DNA of 64,000 nt from an uncultured Lachnospiraceae bacterium (GCA_902793335.1 CADBCZ010000019.1:1-64000); one strand, 5' to 3'. Positions 46,407 to 56,183 are shown, counted from the first letter of the stretch. Notes: generated from the sequence alone by a model not told the origin. Translations and numbers: made by a program.

Positions 46407-46848
46407 GGCAATAATTCCCCTCTTTCCAATCGATATATTTTATTAACATATTTATCAAAAACATTATTGTGTGAAATAAAAATTATTGTCTTACCAATCA
46501 AGTATCGTTCTATAATCTCTAAAAATCTCCTTTCTGAATCTTCATCCAAATTATTTGTGCTCTCATCAAAAATAAACATTTCCGTATTACATAACAACGC
46601 TCTAGCCAAAGCAATTTTCCTTCTTTGCCCTCCTGAAAGATTCTTGCCATTATCACTCAAAACATAATCATATCCTTCTGGATAATTATTAACAAATTCA
46701 CTTACTCCTGTCATTTCACACACTTTAATAAAGTCATCTGGCGAAATATCTTTTTTCCCCAATACAATGTTATTATATATAGAATCATGGAACAAAAATA
46801 CCTCTTGATTTACATAGGTAATATTATCTTTCTACAAGAATTCAAACA
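46400..46848 (-). pseudogene. truncated peptide exporter ABC protein, C-terminal end only
   Basis: From a TAG at about 46832 the frame reads NITYVNQEVFLFHDSIYNNI, then signature NLSGGQRRKIALARALL, Walker B MFIFDEST and H-loop IFISHN. This is the second half of the ATPase domain of an ABC exporter of the permease-ATPase fused type. Walker A, Q-loop beginning and the whole membrane part are missing. The possible start at 46795 is TTG. It lies between the promoter and the intact ABC genes, so the deleted exporter was once first gene of the operon. Confidence 0.75.
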
Positions 46849-46853
46849 TATTT

Positions 46854-46913
46854 ATACTATCTTTTTTGATCATCTTTGACAATACCGTTCATCCCCTAAT
46901 TTCTACCGTTCAT
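46854..46913 (-). promoter_or_regulatory. LytTR-type direct repeats and promoter of the ABC operon
   Basis: ACCGTTCAT occurs at 46884-46892 and 46905-46913 with a 12-bp spacer, fitting the 9-bp repeats, one per 21 bp, bound by AgrA/LytTR regulators. On the minus strand TTGTCA (46882-46877) and TAGTAT (46859-46854) follow with a 17-bp spacer, reading towards the ABC operon. The encoded LytTR regulator at 48233-48937 is the obvious partner. Confidence 0.7.
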
Positions 46914-46916
46914 TCC

Positions 46917-48236
46917 TCAATTTTCATTTTTGACTACATCTAACATCATAATATCTGTTTTAAAAATATTTTGCTCCACAGCAACACTATATTCGCCATG
47001 ATACTTTTCTACGCATCTTCTTATATTCTCCATGCCATAGCCATGCCCCTCACCTTCTTTAGTGGTCTTAAATCCATTTCTATTATCTAGAACAATCTCC
47101 CTATAATTATTTAATACTGAAATAAATATACTCTGTTGTTGAATTCTTATAAAAGCCTTAATTTTCTTTTCTTCCGCCTCATATGCTGCCTCATAAGCAT
47201 TTTTTAACAGATTATAAAACACCGTACAAATATCCATATACGACAATATTATATCAGGAATTCTTCCCTTCCACTCTAACTCAACGGTGGGATACCTGCT
47301 GTCCAAATCCGTTATAATCGCATTTACATAATCATTTCCTGTGTCAATTTCTGATGAAAGGTCAAGAACAACGCTTTGTGCTTCATGAATATATGTGCCA
47401 AGTTTTTCGTAGTCTCCTTTTTCATATAACATACCCATACACATAAACTGTGCTCTTATATCGTGTCGAAATGCCTTTGTCTCTTTTTCTTTTTGAAGTA
47501 ATCTTAAATAATAATTACTCTGTGCTTCCATCAATCTACTATTCATTTCATTTATACTACTAAGATGTTCATTTTCTTTTTTGTCATGTTCCAACAAAAC
47601 ACATACTGCCACGGCAAAAACAGTTGCAAGCAGTATCCCTAAAAATAAAATATTGTGCTGTATTTTATTATCTCCATCCATACCAATTATCTGTATACCT
47701 GTCACAAAAATCGTAAGTGTAAGTCCACCAATAATATATATAGGCAGCAGTATTCTTGTAACACGCGGGGAATTTACATATTTTTTCCCAAATACAAACG
47801 CATAAACAACAAGCAAAATAAGACTTACTGTATTACACAGCATCACACCATATACGTTATCAATCAATATACTATAGTCATTAAAATATACGTTAAAAAG
47901 TATCTCGGCAAATAACATATCCACAAGTGAAATTAGAATAAATGATAACAAAGATAACATCATTCTATTTTTCCCACTTGTAAAAACAGTGATAATAATC
48001 ACATTTATAATCGCATATACAATACTAATTTGAGAAAGATCTTTAAACCATGATATTGTCATAACGAACATTAAACTTGCCACGAACACAAAACCAATAC
48101 TCTTTTTAGGTTTTACTCTCCATATAAATACCATCGCCAAAAGTAATTTAATAAATTCAATAGAATAATACAATCCATTTACAAAAATCTGTTCCACAAT
48201 TTTCTCCTCTAGAATAAAAATTGATATTATCATCAA
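46917..48236 (-). CDS. AgrC-like sensor histidine kinase (GHKL)
   Basis: 439 residues. The first 215 hold six or seven membrane helices, as in AgrC-type peptide receptors. The phosphorylation region reads KAFRHDIRAQFMCMGMLY, and the ATPase domain has FYNLLKNAYEAAYEAEEKKI (N box) and EGEGHGYGMENIRRCVEKYH (G box). It starts 4 bp inside the regulator gene end. Such kinases sense secreted peptides; no peptide precursor gene was found nearby, so the signal may come from other cells or be an antimicrobial. Confidence 0.87.
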   Translation of the reverse strand: MMIISIFILEEKIVEQIFVNGLYYSIEFIKLLLAMVFIWRVKPKKSIGFVFVASLMFVMTISWFKDLSQISIVYAIINVIIITVFTSGKNRMMLSLLSFILISLVDMLFAEILFNVYFNDYSILIDNVYGVMLCNTVSLILLVVYAFVFGKKYVNSPRVTRILLPIYIIGGLTLTIFVTGIQIIGMDGDNKIQHNILFLGILLATVFAVAVCVLLEHDKKENEHLSSINEMNSRLMEAQSNYYLRLLQKEKETKAFRHDIRAQFMCMGMLYEKGDYEKLGTYIHEAQSVVLDLSSEIDTGNDYVNAIITDLDSRYPTVELEWKGRIPDIILSYMDICTVFYNLLKNAYEAAYEAEEKKIKAFIRIQQQSIFISVLNNYREIVLDNRNGFKTTKEGEGHGYGMENIRRCVEKYHGEYSVAVEQNIFKTDIMMLDVVKNEN

Positions 48237-48937
48237 ATTATTCGTGCATGTAAGTTAACGTATTCAAAGTATTTCTGCCTAACATCACTATATCGTCTTC
48301 TTGACACCGGTATTGAAATACCAATCTCTCTAAGGTGTATAGAGCCAGTTTCAATTACTAATATATAATACATTGAAACAATATAAGATTTATGCACTTG
48401 AAAAAAATCTTTGTCCGACAGCCTTTCAAACCAGTACTTAAGTGAATATGCCGTTTCTATTATTCCATTACACATATATATAACAGTATATTTCTTTTTT
48501 GCCTCAATATATATTATGTCTTTTACATACACAAACTGATTTTTTCCAAAACTTTCTATAGATATTATTTCATTTTCCCTAATTTCATTCTCCAACTGAT
48601 TCAATGATTCCTCCAGATCATAATCACAAATAGGTTTTGTAATAAATCTATATGCTCTTACTTTAAAAGCCTCTTGCATAAATTCAGAATGACTCGTCAA
48701 GAAAACTATTTCACCTTTATATCCCTTATTTCTCAGGTCATATGCAGTCTCCATTCCATTTTTTCCAGGCATCTCAATGTCAAGAAAAATAGCATCATAT
48801 AATATATAAGAATCCATAAGTTCATAAACAGAAAAATAAGTGTCTACTTCATATCCATTTTTTAGATTTAAAATACTTTCTTTTGCGGATTCACATAGAA
48901 TCTGTTCATCATCGCAAATTGCAATCTTTAGTTTCAT
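48233..48937 (-). CDS. LytTR-family response regulator (AgrA-like)
   Basis: 234 residues from the ATG at 48937 (MKLKIAICDDEQILCESAKE), GGAGG lying 11 bases before. The receiver has the acidic pair DDE and phospho-Asp in YDAIFLDIEMPG. The C-terminal LytTR domain reads KNQFVYVKDIIYIEAKKKYT to SKSYIVSMYY-like HKSYIVSMYYI. It is first in the kinase operon. The repeats at 46884-46913 fit its expected binding site. Confidence 0.9.
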   Translation of the reverse strand: MKLKIAICDDEQILCESAKESILNLKNGYEVDTYFSVYELMDSYILYDAIFLDIEMPGKNGMETAYDLRNKGYKGEIVFLTSHSEFMQEAFKVRAYRFITKPICDYDLEESLNQLENEIRENEIISIESFGKNQFVYVKDIIYIEAKKKYTVIYMCNGIIETAYSLKYWFERLSDKDFFQVHKSYIVSMYYILVIETGSIHLREIGISIPVSRRRYSDVRQKYFEYVNLHARII

Positions 48938-49080
48938 ATTATAAAATGCCTCCATTATATATCTAAACAAAATATCTCTGCCATTCTATCATGATTTTGA
49001 CATAACAACAACTCAAATAAAATAATCATATAACCTATACTTAATTTCTCTTTGACTTGTAACTCACCCCTCAAAAAATA

Positions 49081-49128
49081 TTGAAAAAATAGCCCCCATT
49101 GTATATAATATTTCTATCAAAAGGGGGC
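49081..49128 (+). promoter_or_regulatory. promoter of the HD-GYP sensor gene
   Basis: TTGAAA at 49081-49086 and TATAAT at 49104-49109 are 17 bp apart. GCCCCC (49092-49097, between the boxes) and GGGGGC (49123-49128, in the ribosome site) are complementary, but the first arm lies before the transcript start, so a protein operator is more likely than an RNA switch. No c-di-GMP riboswitch consensus was seen. Confidence 0.65.
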
Positions 49129-49135
49129 GTACAAT

Positions 49136-52100
49136 ATGAATAAACAGACTATGAGGAACAACCGGTTTCTACCCCGGTTTATTGTTTCATTTATTGCAGG
49201 TATCTTAATCTTAGGTACATACATTCCAGTCTGTGCTGCAATCGGCACAAGGCGTAATCTGCTCGGAAAGAATTCCGATTATACAGCTATTCTTTATGAC
49301 TCTTCTAACGGACTGCCAACCTCTGAGGCTAACGCAATAGTACAGACCTCTGACGGTTTCATCTGGCTTGGCGGCTACAGTGGTCTTATTCGTTACGACG
49401 GTTCTAACTTCTACAGATTCGATTCTACAACAGGAATTTCCAGCGTATTCAGCTTATATGTCGACTCCAAAGACCGTGTCTGGATAGGCACTAACGAGAA
49501 CGGTATTGCCTGTTATGATCATGGCAATCTCGAAGTGTACGGCAAAGCAAAAGGTATGAAATCCTATTCTGTCCGTGCCATATGCGAAGATACGGAAGGC
49601 AACATTCTTATTGCGACAACACAGGGACTTGATGTTGTAGGAAATGATGACATGGAAATTCACGTTGTAGACGATCCTCAGGTTAACACAGAATACATAA
49701 CCAGACTTGTCAAATGTAATGATGGCAATGTATATGGACTTACTTTGGATGGTGCAGTTTTTGTAGCGAAGGATCAGAAGATTTCCGCCTTCTACAGTCC
49801 GGAAAAATTCGGTGATAATCCGGTAAATACAATCTATGCCGATCCTGATGATCAGGGTATTCTGTATATGGGTACGATTGAGTCTGAGCTTCTTAAAGTT
49901 GACGCTGACAATTCCATGAAAATTGTAGACACTTATAATGTCGCACCCCAGCAAAACATCAGTTCCATTTATAAATCCAACGATATATTATGGGTTAGTT
50001 CAACTAACGGCATCGGATATATAGACGAAAAGAAAGCATATCACCAGATGGATGAACTTCCTCTTACCAATTCAGTTGGAAACATCTTATCAGATCACGA
50101 GGGCAATATGTGGTTCACCTCCACAAGACAGGGTGTCCTTAAGCTTGTGCCCGATCGTTTCACCGATATCAGCAGACTTGCCGAACTTGACAACATGGTA
50201 GTCAATTCTACCTGCGTTAAGGATAACGATCTGTATTTAGGAACCGATGACGGACTTGTAATTGTTAACAAGAATAACTATACCAGAGTCGACAACGAGA
50301 TAACGAAATATCTTGAAGGCGTCCGAATCCGTTGCATCAAAAAAGACAGTAACAACAATCTGTGGTTCTGTACACATGGTGACACAGGTCTTGTATGCCT
50401 TAAAAACAATGGAGAGATAACAAGTCTTAACCACACTAACGGTCTTGACGCCGAAAAGACCAGATCATGTATTGAGTGCTCGGACGGAAGCATTGCCGTA
50501 TCTACCGCTAATGGTCTTTTCATAGTTGATAATGATAAAGTAACCGCACATTACGGTCACGACGAGGGTATCAACAACACAGAAATTCTCTCTGTTTGTG
50601 AAGGTCCTGATGGAAAATTATATCTCGGAAGTGACGGAGAAGGTATCTATGTCATCGACGGCAACAAAGTTTCACGATTAAGCTTTGATGACGGCCTTAC
50701 AAGTGGTGTTATAATGCAGATTAAATGGGACGAAGACAACGAATTGTTCTGGATTATAACCTCTAACGCCATAGAATATATGAAGGATGGCGAGATAACT
50801 GCAGTATCTAATTTCCCTTACAGTAACAACCTTGATATATACTTCGATAACCACGAAGGTGCATGGGTACTCTCTTCTAACGGAGTATATGTTACCAAAA
50901 CCGATCAGCTTATAAAAAATGAAAATATAGAATACAGTTTCTACAACACAAGAAGCGGTCTCCCTTACATATCAACAGGTAATTCAAGAAGCTACTTAGA
51001 TGAAGAGGGACGCCTGTATATCTCAGGAACCACCGGTGTCTGTGTTGTTAACATCAATGATGACGAAAATGATACAGCAAGTGTTAAGCTAGCCGTGCCA
51101 ACTGTTGAAATAGACGACAAGGAGGTTCCTGTCACATACAATGAACCGGTATCTCTTCCGGCAGGCAGCAAACGCCTCGTAATCAATGCATTCGCAATGA
51201 CATACGGGCTTAACAATCCAAGAATCAGTTACTATCTTGATGGCTTTGACAAAGAACCTATTACCACGACAAAGCAGGATCTTTCTCCTGTCATTTACAC
51301 CAACTTAGACGGTGGTAAATATGTCTTCCACCTCAATGTAATAAATGATGAGACCGGTAAGGTGGATAAGACCATAGCCGTTGCCATCAACAAAGAAAAT
51401 TCCGCTTATGAGAGCTTCTGGTTCTGGTTCATACTTATGAGTGTTATCATCGGAGCCATATCTTATGCAATATGGAATCATTTCAAGAAACGCAACGAAG
51501 CACTTATCGAAAAACAGAAGGAAGATCAGGAATTCATCAATCAGATCATGCATACCTTTGCAAAATGTATTGACATGCGTGACTCACAAAACCGCGGTCA
51601 CTCATTCCGTGTTGCATATTACACCAAAATGCTTGCAGAAAAACTTAGTGAAACCAGGGGGTATACAGAAGAAGACATTAACGAATTCCATAATATAGCA
51701 CTATTACACGACATCGGAAAACTGAGCATTCCCGACAGTATCCTTAACAAACCTGAAAGACTCGATGACACAGAATTTAAGATAATGAAGTCTCACGCTG
51801 CCGCTGGCAGAAAGATATTATCAAATGTTAACATAGTTAAAAATCTGGCAGTCGGTGCTGGATATCACCACGAGCGTATGGACGGAAAGGGATATCCAAG
51901 AGGGCTAAAAGGTGATGAGATTCCTGAAGTAGCAAGAATAATAGCTGTTGCAGACACCTTTGACGCCATGTACTCAACACGTCCGTACAGAAAACAGATG
52001 CTTTTAGAGGATGTTCTGGCTGAGATTAAACGTATACGTGGAACACAGCTTGAGGAAGAAGTTGTAGACGCACTTCTTGCACTTGCAGAGGAGAACAAAC

Positions 52101-52246
52101 TCAACAAAGAAGAAGTTGATGCTGCAACCGCTTACGATATGGAAGATGAGAAAAAACTTGTTCACTCAACTGACAAATATTCACAGAGCGAGTTAGATAA
52201 AAAGAACAAAGAGTTTATGAAAAGTATTGGTTTAGACAAAGAATGA
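49136..52246 (+). CDS. propeller-sensor HD-GYP c-di-GMP phosphodiesterase
   Basis: 1036 residues. A signal/anchor helix at about 13-34 (FIVSFIAGILILGTYIPVCA) is followed by some 600 residues of two-component-regulator propeller repeats (SDGFIWLGGYSGLIRYDG, SKDRVWIGTNENGIACYD), then a Y_Y_Y domain (YYLDGFDKEP). A second helix lies near 763-783 and a cytoplasmic HD-GYP domain at about 800-985: HDIGKLSIP, GYHHERMDGKGYPRGLKGDE and VADTFDAM. The layout copies Bacteroides hybrid two-component sensors, but the output is c-di-GMP breakdown. AGGGGGCG is the ribosome site. A YfcC-type transporter gene follows after 10 bp, so the signal may be its substrate. Confidence 0.92.
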   Translation: MNKQTMRNNRFLPRFIVSFIAGILILGTYIPVCAAIGTRRNLLGKNSDYTAILYDSSNGLPTSEANAIVQTSDGFIWLGGYSGLIRYDGSNFYRFDSTTGISSVFSLYVDSKDRVWIGTNENGIACYDHGNLEVYGKAKGMKSYSVRAICEDTEGNILIATTQGLDVVGNDDMEIHVVDDPQVNTEYITRLVKCNDGNVYGLTLDGAVFVAKDQKISAFYSPEKFGDNPVNTIYADPDDQGILYMGTIESELLKVDADNSMKIVDTYNVAPQQNISSIYKSNDILWVSSTNGIGYIDEKKAYHQMDELPLTNSVGNILSDHEGNMWFTSTRQGVLKLVPDRFTDISRLAELDNMVVNSTCVKDNDLYLGTDDGLVIVNKNNYTRVDNEITKYLEGVRIRCIKKDSNNNLWFCTHGDTGLVCLKNNGEITSLNHTNGLDAEKTRSCIECSDGSIAVSTANGLFIVDNDKVTAHYGHDEGINNTEILSVCEGPDGKLYLGSDGEGIYVIDGNKVSRLSFDDGLTSGVIMQIKWDEDNELFWIITSNAIEYMKDGEITAVSNFPYSNNLDIYFDNHEGAWVLSSNGVYVTKTDQLIKNENIEYSFYNTRSGLPYISTGNSRSYLDEEGRLYISGTTGVCVVNINDDENDTASVKLAVPTVEIDDKEVPVTYNEPVSLPAGSKRLVINAFAMTYGLNNPRISYYLDGFDKEPITTTKQDLSPVIYTNLDGGKYVFHLNVINDETGKVDKTIAVAINKENSAYESFWFWFILMSVIIGAISYAIWNHFKKRNEALIEKQKEDQEFINQIMHTFAKCIDMRDSQNRGHSFRVAYYTKMLAEKLSETRGYTEEDINEFHNIALLHDIGKLSIPDSILNKPERLDDTEFKIMKSHAAAGRKILSNVNIVKNLAVGAGYHHERMDGKGYPRGLKGDEIPEVARIIAVADTFDAMYSTRPYRKQMLLEDVLAEIKRIRGTQLEEEVVDALLALAEENKLNKEEVDAATAYDMEDEKKLVHSTDKYSQSELDKKNKEFMKSIGLDKE

Positions 52247-52256
52247 GGTGTCAAAG

Positions 52257-53666
52257 ATGGATAAGAAAGATGTTAAGAATATGAAGACAACAAATCCGTT
52301 ACTTTTGATGATAATTGTAGTATGTGTGTGTGCGGCACTGACTTACATCATTCCCGCAGGACAATATGAAATATCGTTCAACGAAGCTGTAGGTAAGGAA
52401 GTCATTGATCCGGACAGCTTCACATACATTGAAAGAACTCCGGCAACTCCATTTCAACTTCTTAAATCAATGACGCTTGGAATGCAGGAAGGGGCATACG
52501 TCATATGTTTTCTCTTAATCATCGGTGGCATGTTCGGAATACTTAACGGCACCGGGGCACTAAACGTCGGAATTGCCAATATATTGAAGAAAATCAAGGG
52601 CAGAGAATTTCTGATGATTCCTATTCTTATGATCTTTTTTGGGTGCGGGGCTGCTTTCTGCGGTAACTTTGAAGAGTTTCTTGTATTCGTGCCTCTCGTT
52701 CTTGCATGCTGTATAACTGTCGGCTACGATTCCATGACAGCCATCGGAATCATTTTCATGGCAGCCGCTGCCGGTTATGGCGGTGGTATTACCAATCCTT
52801 TTACTGTTGGTACCGCCCAGGAGATTGCAGGTCTTCCAAGGTTTTCCGGAATGAATCTGCGCATCGCTTTATTCATTGTTTTGGAGCTTGCCTCTATCAT
52901 ATATGTACTTTTATACACAAAGCTTGTCAAAAAGAATAAAAAACTAAGTATATCCTATGCATACGACTTAGAGCATAATCAGGATAAAAAGATCAAACTT
53001 GATAACATACCTGAATTTACCATGCGACAGCTTTTTGTTGTAATTGTTTTTTCCATCGGTATCATTTACTCGGTATGGGGAATCATCAAAATGGACTACT
53101 ATGTTGACGAGCTGGCCGGAATCTTTCTTGCAGTCGGAATTATAAGCGGTATTATCGGCGGATTAAAGCCCTCCGACATCTGTGATAAATTCATCAATGG
53201 TTGCAAAGATATGCTGCTTCCGGGAATCATGATAGGTCTTGCTAACTCAGCGGTTCTTCTTCTTAAGGATGCCAATGTGATGGATACGATTCTTCACTCG
53301 TTAGACGAATTGCTAACCAGCATACCCAATACACTTATGGCGTGCGGCATGTTTGTATTCCACCTCGTCTTTAATGTTTTTGTTCCATCAGGCTCAGCAC
53401 AGGCCAACATCACGATGCCACTTATGACTATTCTGGCCGATTCATCTGATATAACAAGGCAAACTGCTGTGCTCGCATATCAGTTAGGTGATTCATTTAC
53501 CAACATATTATCTCCTACCGGTGGCGAGATTCTGGCCGCACTGGCAATATGCAGGGTACCATTTGGAAAATGGCTTAAATTTCTTCTACCGTTATTCATT
53601 ATATGGTGTGTAATCGCACTGGTTTTTCTTGTGTTTGCAACCAAGACAGGATATGGTCCACTGTAA
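52257..53666 (+). CDS. YfcC-family (DcuC-like) transporter
   Basis: 469 residues from the ATG at 52257, with GAGG 9 bases before; an in-frame GTG at 52248 is closer than a ribosome site allows. About 12 membrane helices. AALTYIIPAGQYEI at the N-terminus and FVPSGSAQANITMPLMTILA plus TNILSPTGGEILAALAICRV are typical of YfcC/arginine-ornithine and C4-dicarboxylate carriers. Substrate is not known; amino acids or peptides are likely. Same transcript as the HD-GYP sensor. Confidence 0.87.
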   Translation: MDKKDVKNMKTTNPLLLMIIVVCVCAALTYIIPAGQYEISFNEAVGKEVIDPDSFTYIERTPATPFQLLKSMTLGMQEGAYVICFLLIIGGMFGILNGTGALNVGIANILKKIKGREFLMIPILMIFFGCGAAFCGNFEEFLVFVPLVLACCITVGYDSMTAIGIIFMAAAAGYGGGITNPFTVGTAQEIAGLPRFSGMNLRIALFIVLELASIIYVLLYTKLVKKNKKLSISYAYDLEHNQDKKIKLDNIPEFTMRQLFVVIVFSIGIIYSVWGIIKMDYYVDELAGIFLAVGIISGIIGGLKPSDICDKFINGCKDMLLPGIMIGLANSAVLLLKDANVMDTILHSLDELLTSIPNTLMACGMFVFHLVFNVFVPSGSAQANITMPLMTILADSSDITRQTAVLAYQLGDSFTNILSPTGGEILAALAICRVPFGKWLKFLLPLFIIWCVIALVFLVFATKTGYGPL

Positions 53667-53711
53667 AAACTAATCGTGAGCCTCATAACCTTATGTTGTA
53701 TTTTGTAATCA

Positions 53712-53879
53712 CCTGATATTGTAATTTAGTTGATTGCGAAACGCATGGATATGGTATATCTCGTTGTGCATATTATACAGATTCCATAAACAGACCCTTT
53801 GCGACCGTCGGTACTTATGCACCGTATTTTGAGAGAAAGAACAAATAAGCGTTTCGCAAACGCCTGATATTGTAATTTA
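53712..53879. repeat. palindromic intergenic repeat, copy at 53.8 kb
   Basis: The 17-mer CCTGATATTGTAATTTA is repeated directly at 53712-53728 and 53863-53879. Inside it TTGCGAAACGC (53734-53744) pairs perfectly with GCGTTTCGCAA (53849-53859). 53791-53817 matches the repeat at 13755-13781 in 24 of 27 bases (CAGACC..GTACTTA), so these belong to one family. Confidence 0.65.
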
Positions 53880-53896
53880 TAAAAAGGAGGGTGCGT

Positions 53897-54067
53897 ATGA
53901 CAATTAATAATATTATTGATGGTTTCAACAATTCCGACATTTAGATTAACTATGTCATAACCCAGATTGGAGAATGAGCCAAGATTTGTATATCCTGACC
54001 CAAATCCATCCAGTGTCAGCGTGTGCAAATAAATCAAGAAACTGAGAACTAAGCAGGACATCATCAA
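53897..54067 (-). pseudogene. possible remnant of a small membrane protein gene
   Basis: On the minus strand LVLSFLIYLHTLTLDGFGSG and YTNLGSFSNLGYDIVNLNVG look like the first helix and following loop of a YczE/YitT-type membrane protein, but only about 55 residues fit before the palindromic repeat interrupts. On the plus strand a 15-codon frame (ATG 53897) has a perfect AAGGAGG site. Neither reading is secure; decay is the simplest view of this 200-bp stretch. Confidence 0.25.
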
Positions 54068-54079
54068 GTTTACCCATCA

Positions 54080-55300
54080 CTAATCATTTAGCGGTATAGT
54101 AATAAGAAACATCTTTACATATTTATCCACATATTTAAATCTTACGATATCCGGCTGCTGAATCAACCGGATATTGTATCCGTGCATTTCCACAATCTTC
54201 TTTGCAATGGACAGACCAAGTCCGGATCCACCCCTACTGTTTCTGGATTCATCTCCCATAATAAATGGTTCAAAAAGATGTTCTGCTTTCTCGTCAGGTA
54301 TCTTTTTTCCGGAATCTGCAACCATTATCTGAATTCTATCATCATACTGATCAACCACAAGTGCTATTCTGTCACCCTTCTCATTATGCTTTATAGCGTT
54401 GGTTATCAGATTCGTAATCACTCTTGATAATTGAATTTTATCCACGGACAATTTCATTTCCTTCTCAGGAATATCCACCTCAAGCTCCATGCCGGCATCC
54501 TCGATATCAGAATATTGTATAGCCCCGCATTCTCTCACAATTTCATAAATATCTGTCGGTTGCCTGTTTAACGAAAATCCATCACTGTCTAACTTCACAT
54601 AATCAAACAATAGCTGAATAAGCTCATTTACCCGTTCAGACTTTGCCATAATCGCATCAAGGTATTCCTGTTTCTTTTCGTCAGAAACCATTCCGTCAGA
54701 AAGTGCCTTTGAATATCCCGCCATAGTTGTAATCGGAGTCCTAAGATCATGCGCTATATCAGAAAGCATCAGATTCCTTCTCTTCTCAAAATCCTTTCTC
54801 GCCTTAACTCTCATCTCTGCAATCTTATTAAACTCTTTAACCGTAATACGGGTAAAATGAAGTGCTCCTACAAAATACGGCAGAACAATAAGAACGAACA
54901 TTGCAAGTATTATCATAAAAAGCAGAAACTGCTGCAATCCATTTAATCTGTCAATTATATCCTCGCTGCCGGTTGTAAGCATTGTCCTGTTACTCTGGTT
55001 CTGCAACAGGTTTGAAAGCCAGCTTACCGGACGCTTAATCTGATCGGGCAGAATCGCCTCTATTATTCCCACAAGAAAAGCAGCTAACAACAAAAATGCA
55101 AGTATTATGATTGTACCACTGTTGATAAGTTCGCTCTTGTCATAATGTGGAAAAAAATCTCTAAGTACAAACGGCATAAGAACATGATTGACCATCAATA
55201 GTATTACGTACTCGACCACGCTTACCAAGACCAGTGTTATCATGAATTCCTTAATCAGAAAAAATTGTAGTTTCTTTTCCTGCTCGTTATAGTTCTGCAT
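54080..55300 (-). CDS. sensor histidine kinase
   Basis: 406 residues. Three hydrophobic segments (about 16-38, 47-65 and 128-150) precede the dimerisation box LSDIAHDLRTPITTMAGYSK with phospho-His near 189. The ATPase domain has LITNAIKHNEKGDRIAL (N box), VADSGKKIPDE and GGSGLGLSIAKKIVE. It lies 179 bp after a VanR/OmpR-type regulator on the same strand and pairs with it. The small extracytoplasmic part suggests sensing within the membrane, as in kinases for cell-envelope stress. Signal unknown. Confidence 0.9.
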   Translation of the reverse strand: MQNYNEQEKKLQFFLIKEFMITLVLVSVVEYVILLMVNHVLMPFVLRDFFPHYDKSELINSGTIIILAFLLLAAFLVGIIEAILPDQIKRPVSWLSNLLQNQSNRTMLTTGSEDIIDRLNGLQQFLLFMIILAMFVLIVLPYFVGALHFTRITVKEFNKIAEMRVKARKDFEKRRNLMLSDIAHDLRTPITTMAGYSKALSDGMVSDEKKQEYLDAIMAKSERVNELIQLLFDYVKLDSDGFSLNRQPTDIYEIVRECGAIQYSDIEDAGMELEVDIPEKEMKLSVDKIQLSRVITNLITNAIKHNEKGDRIALVVDQYDDRIQIMVADSGKKIPDEKAEHLFEPFIMGDESRNSRGGSGLGLSIAKKIVEMHGYNIRLIQQPDIVRFKYVDKYVKMFLITIPLND

Positions 55301-55405
55301 ATCTTACTAAGCTCCTTTTTCAAGTCACGACACACTTTCCACTTCAATCTAGTCTACACATCAGTATGTTATCCGCTCCCACTCGTTATATCATAAACTT
55401 CGTAA

Positions 55406-55425
55406 TTGTGCCATCCATGGCACAA
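55406..55425. other. small perfect hairpin between regulator and kinase genes
   Basis: TTGTGCCA-TCCA-TGGCACAA, an 8-bp stem with a 4-base loop. No T run follows on the minus strand, so it may slow but not end transcription from the regulator to the kinase gene; it could also be a binding site. Confidence 0.45.
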
Positions 55426-55479
55426 AAAAACACTCGTTCATGCTATATATACATCCGTGTATAATATATCATGATATAG

Positions 55480-56163
55480 CTATGCTTCAAGCCGATATCC
55501 CAATCCTCTTAATGTCTTAATATATGCGGACGGATCCTCGTCCAGCTTACTTCGTAATTTGCTTATGCAGACCATGATATTATTGTCTGCAATGATATAT
55601 TCATCACCCCATCCATGCTCATATATCTGCTGTTTTGTAAACACCTTGCCAGGATGAGTCATGAAAAGTTCCATAATCTTATATTCAACCGATGTAAGCT
55701 CAATTGTCTTATCACCTTTTTTAAAAGTACACGACTCAGGATCTAATGATAAATCTCTTACCTTAATAACCTCCACCTTAACTTCATTAGCTCCAAGACT
55801 GTAAAATCTCCTGATATTGGAATTAACTCTTGCTACAGCTTCTAACGGATTGAACGGTTTTGAAAGGTAGTCATCCGCTCCCAGATTAAGTCCAAGAATC
55901 TTCTCGGAATCTGCATCCTTCGCTGATAAAATTATCACAGGAATATTGCTCTCTTTTCTAAGTTCCTGTAACACATGATATCCATCCATCTCCGGCATCA
56001 TTATATCTAACACACAAAGATCCGGTTTTTCCTTAATAAGCAGTGAAAGGGCAGCCCTTCCATCTGCTGCCTCAATCACTTTATATCCTTCATTTTCAAG
56101 ATAAAGCTTTAAGAGATCCCTTATCTCCGCTTCATCGTCTGCAATTAAAATCTTGTAACTCAT
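55480..56163 (-). CDS. OmpR/VanR-type response regulator
   Basis: 227 residues with GGAGAGGTGT before the ATG. The receiver is intact: ADDEAEIRDLL, phospho-Asp in LCVLDIMMPEMDGYHV, and LSKPFNPLE with the conserved Lys. The winged helix (ELTSVEYKIMELFMTHPGKV, YIKTLRGLGYRLE) binds DNA. Works with the downstream kinase. In contrast to the regulator at 13922-14599, all phosphorylation residues are present. Confidence 0.92.
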   Translation of the reverse strand: MSYKILIADDEAEIRDLLKLYLENEGYKVIEAADGRAALSLLIKEKPDLCVLDIMMPEMDGYHVLQELRKESNIPVIILSAKDADSEKILGLNLGADDYLSKPFNPLEAVARVNSNIRRFYSLGANEVKVEVIKVRDLSLDPESCTFKKGDKTIELTSVEYKIMELFMTHPGKVFTKQQIYEHGWGDEYIIADNNIMVCISKLRSKLDEDPSAYIKTLRGLGYRLEA

Positions 56164-56183
56164 ACACCTCTCCTTGTCGGCAA

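Noticed and set aside
49010..49135. c-di-GMP riboswitch before the HD-GYP gene
   Set aside because: Complementary GCCCCC/GGGGGC arms exist, but the first lies upstream of the predicted transcript start and no GEMM core was found.
53726..53880. N-terminal extension or alternative coding of the 53.8-kb repeat
   Set aside because: The open frame here is explained by the palindromic repeat; it has no family match or start site.
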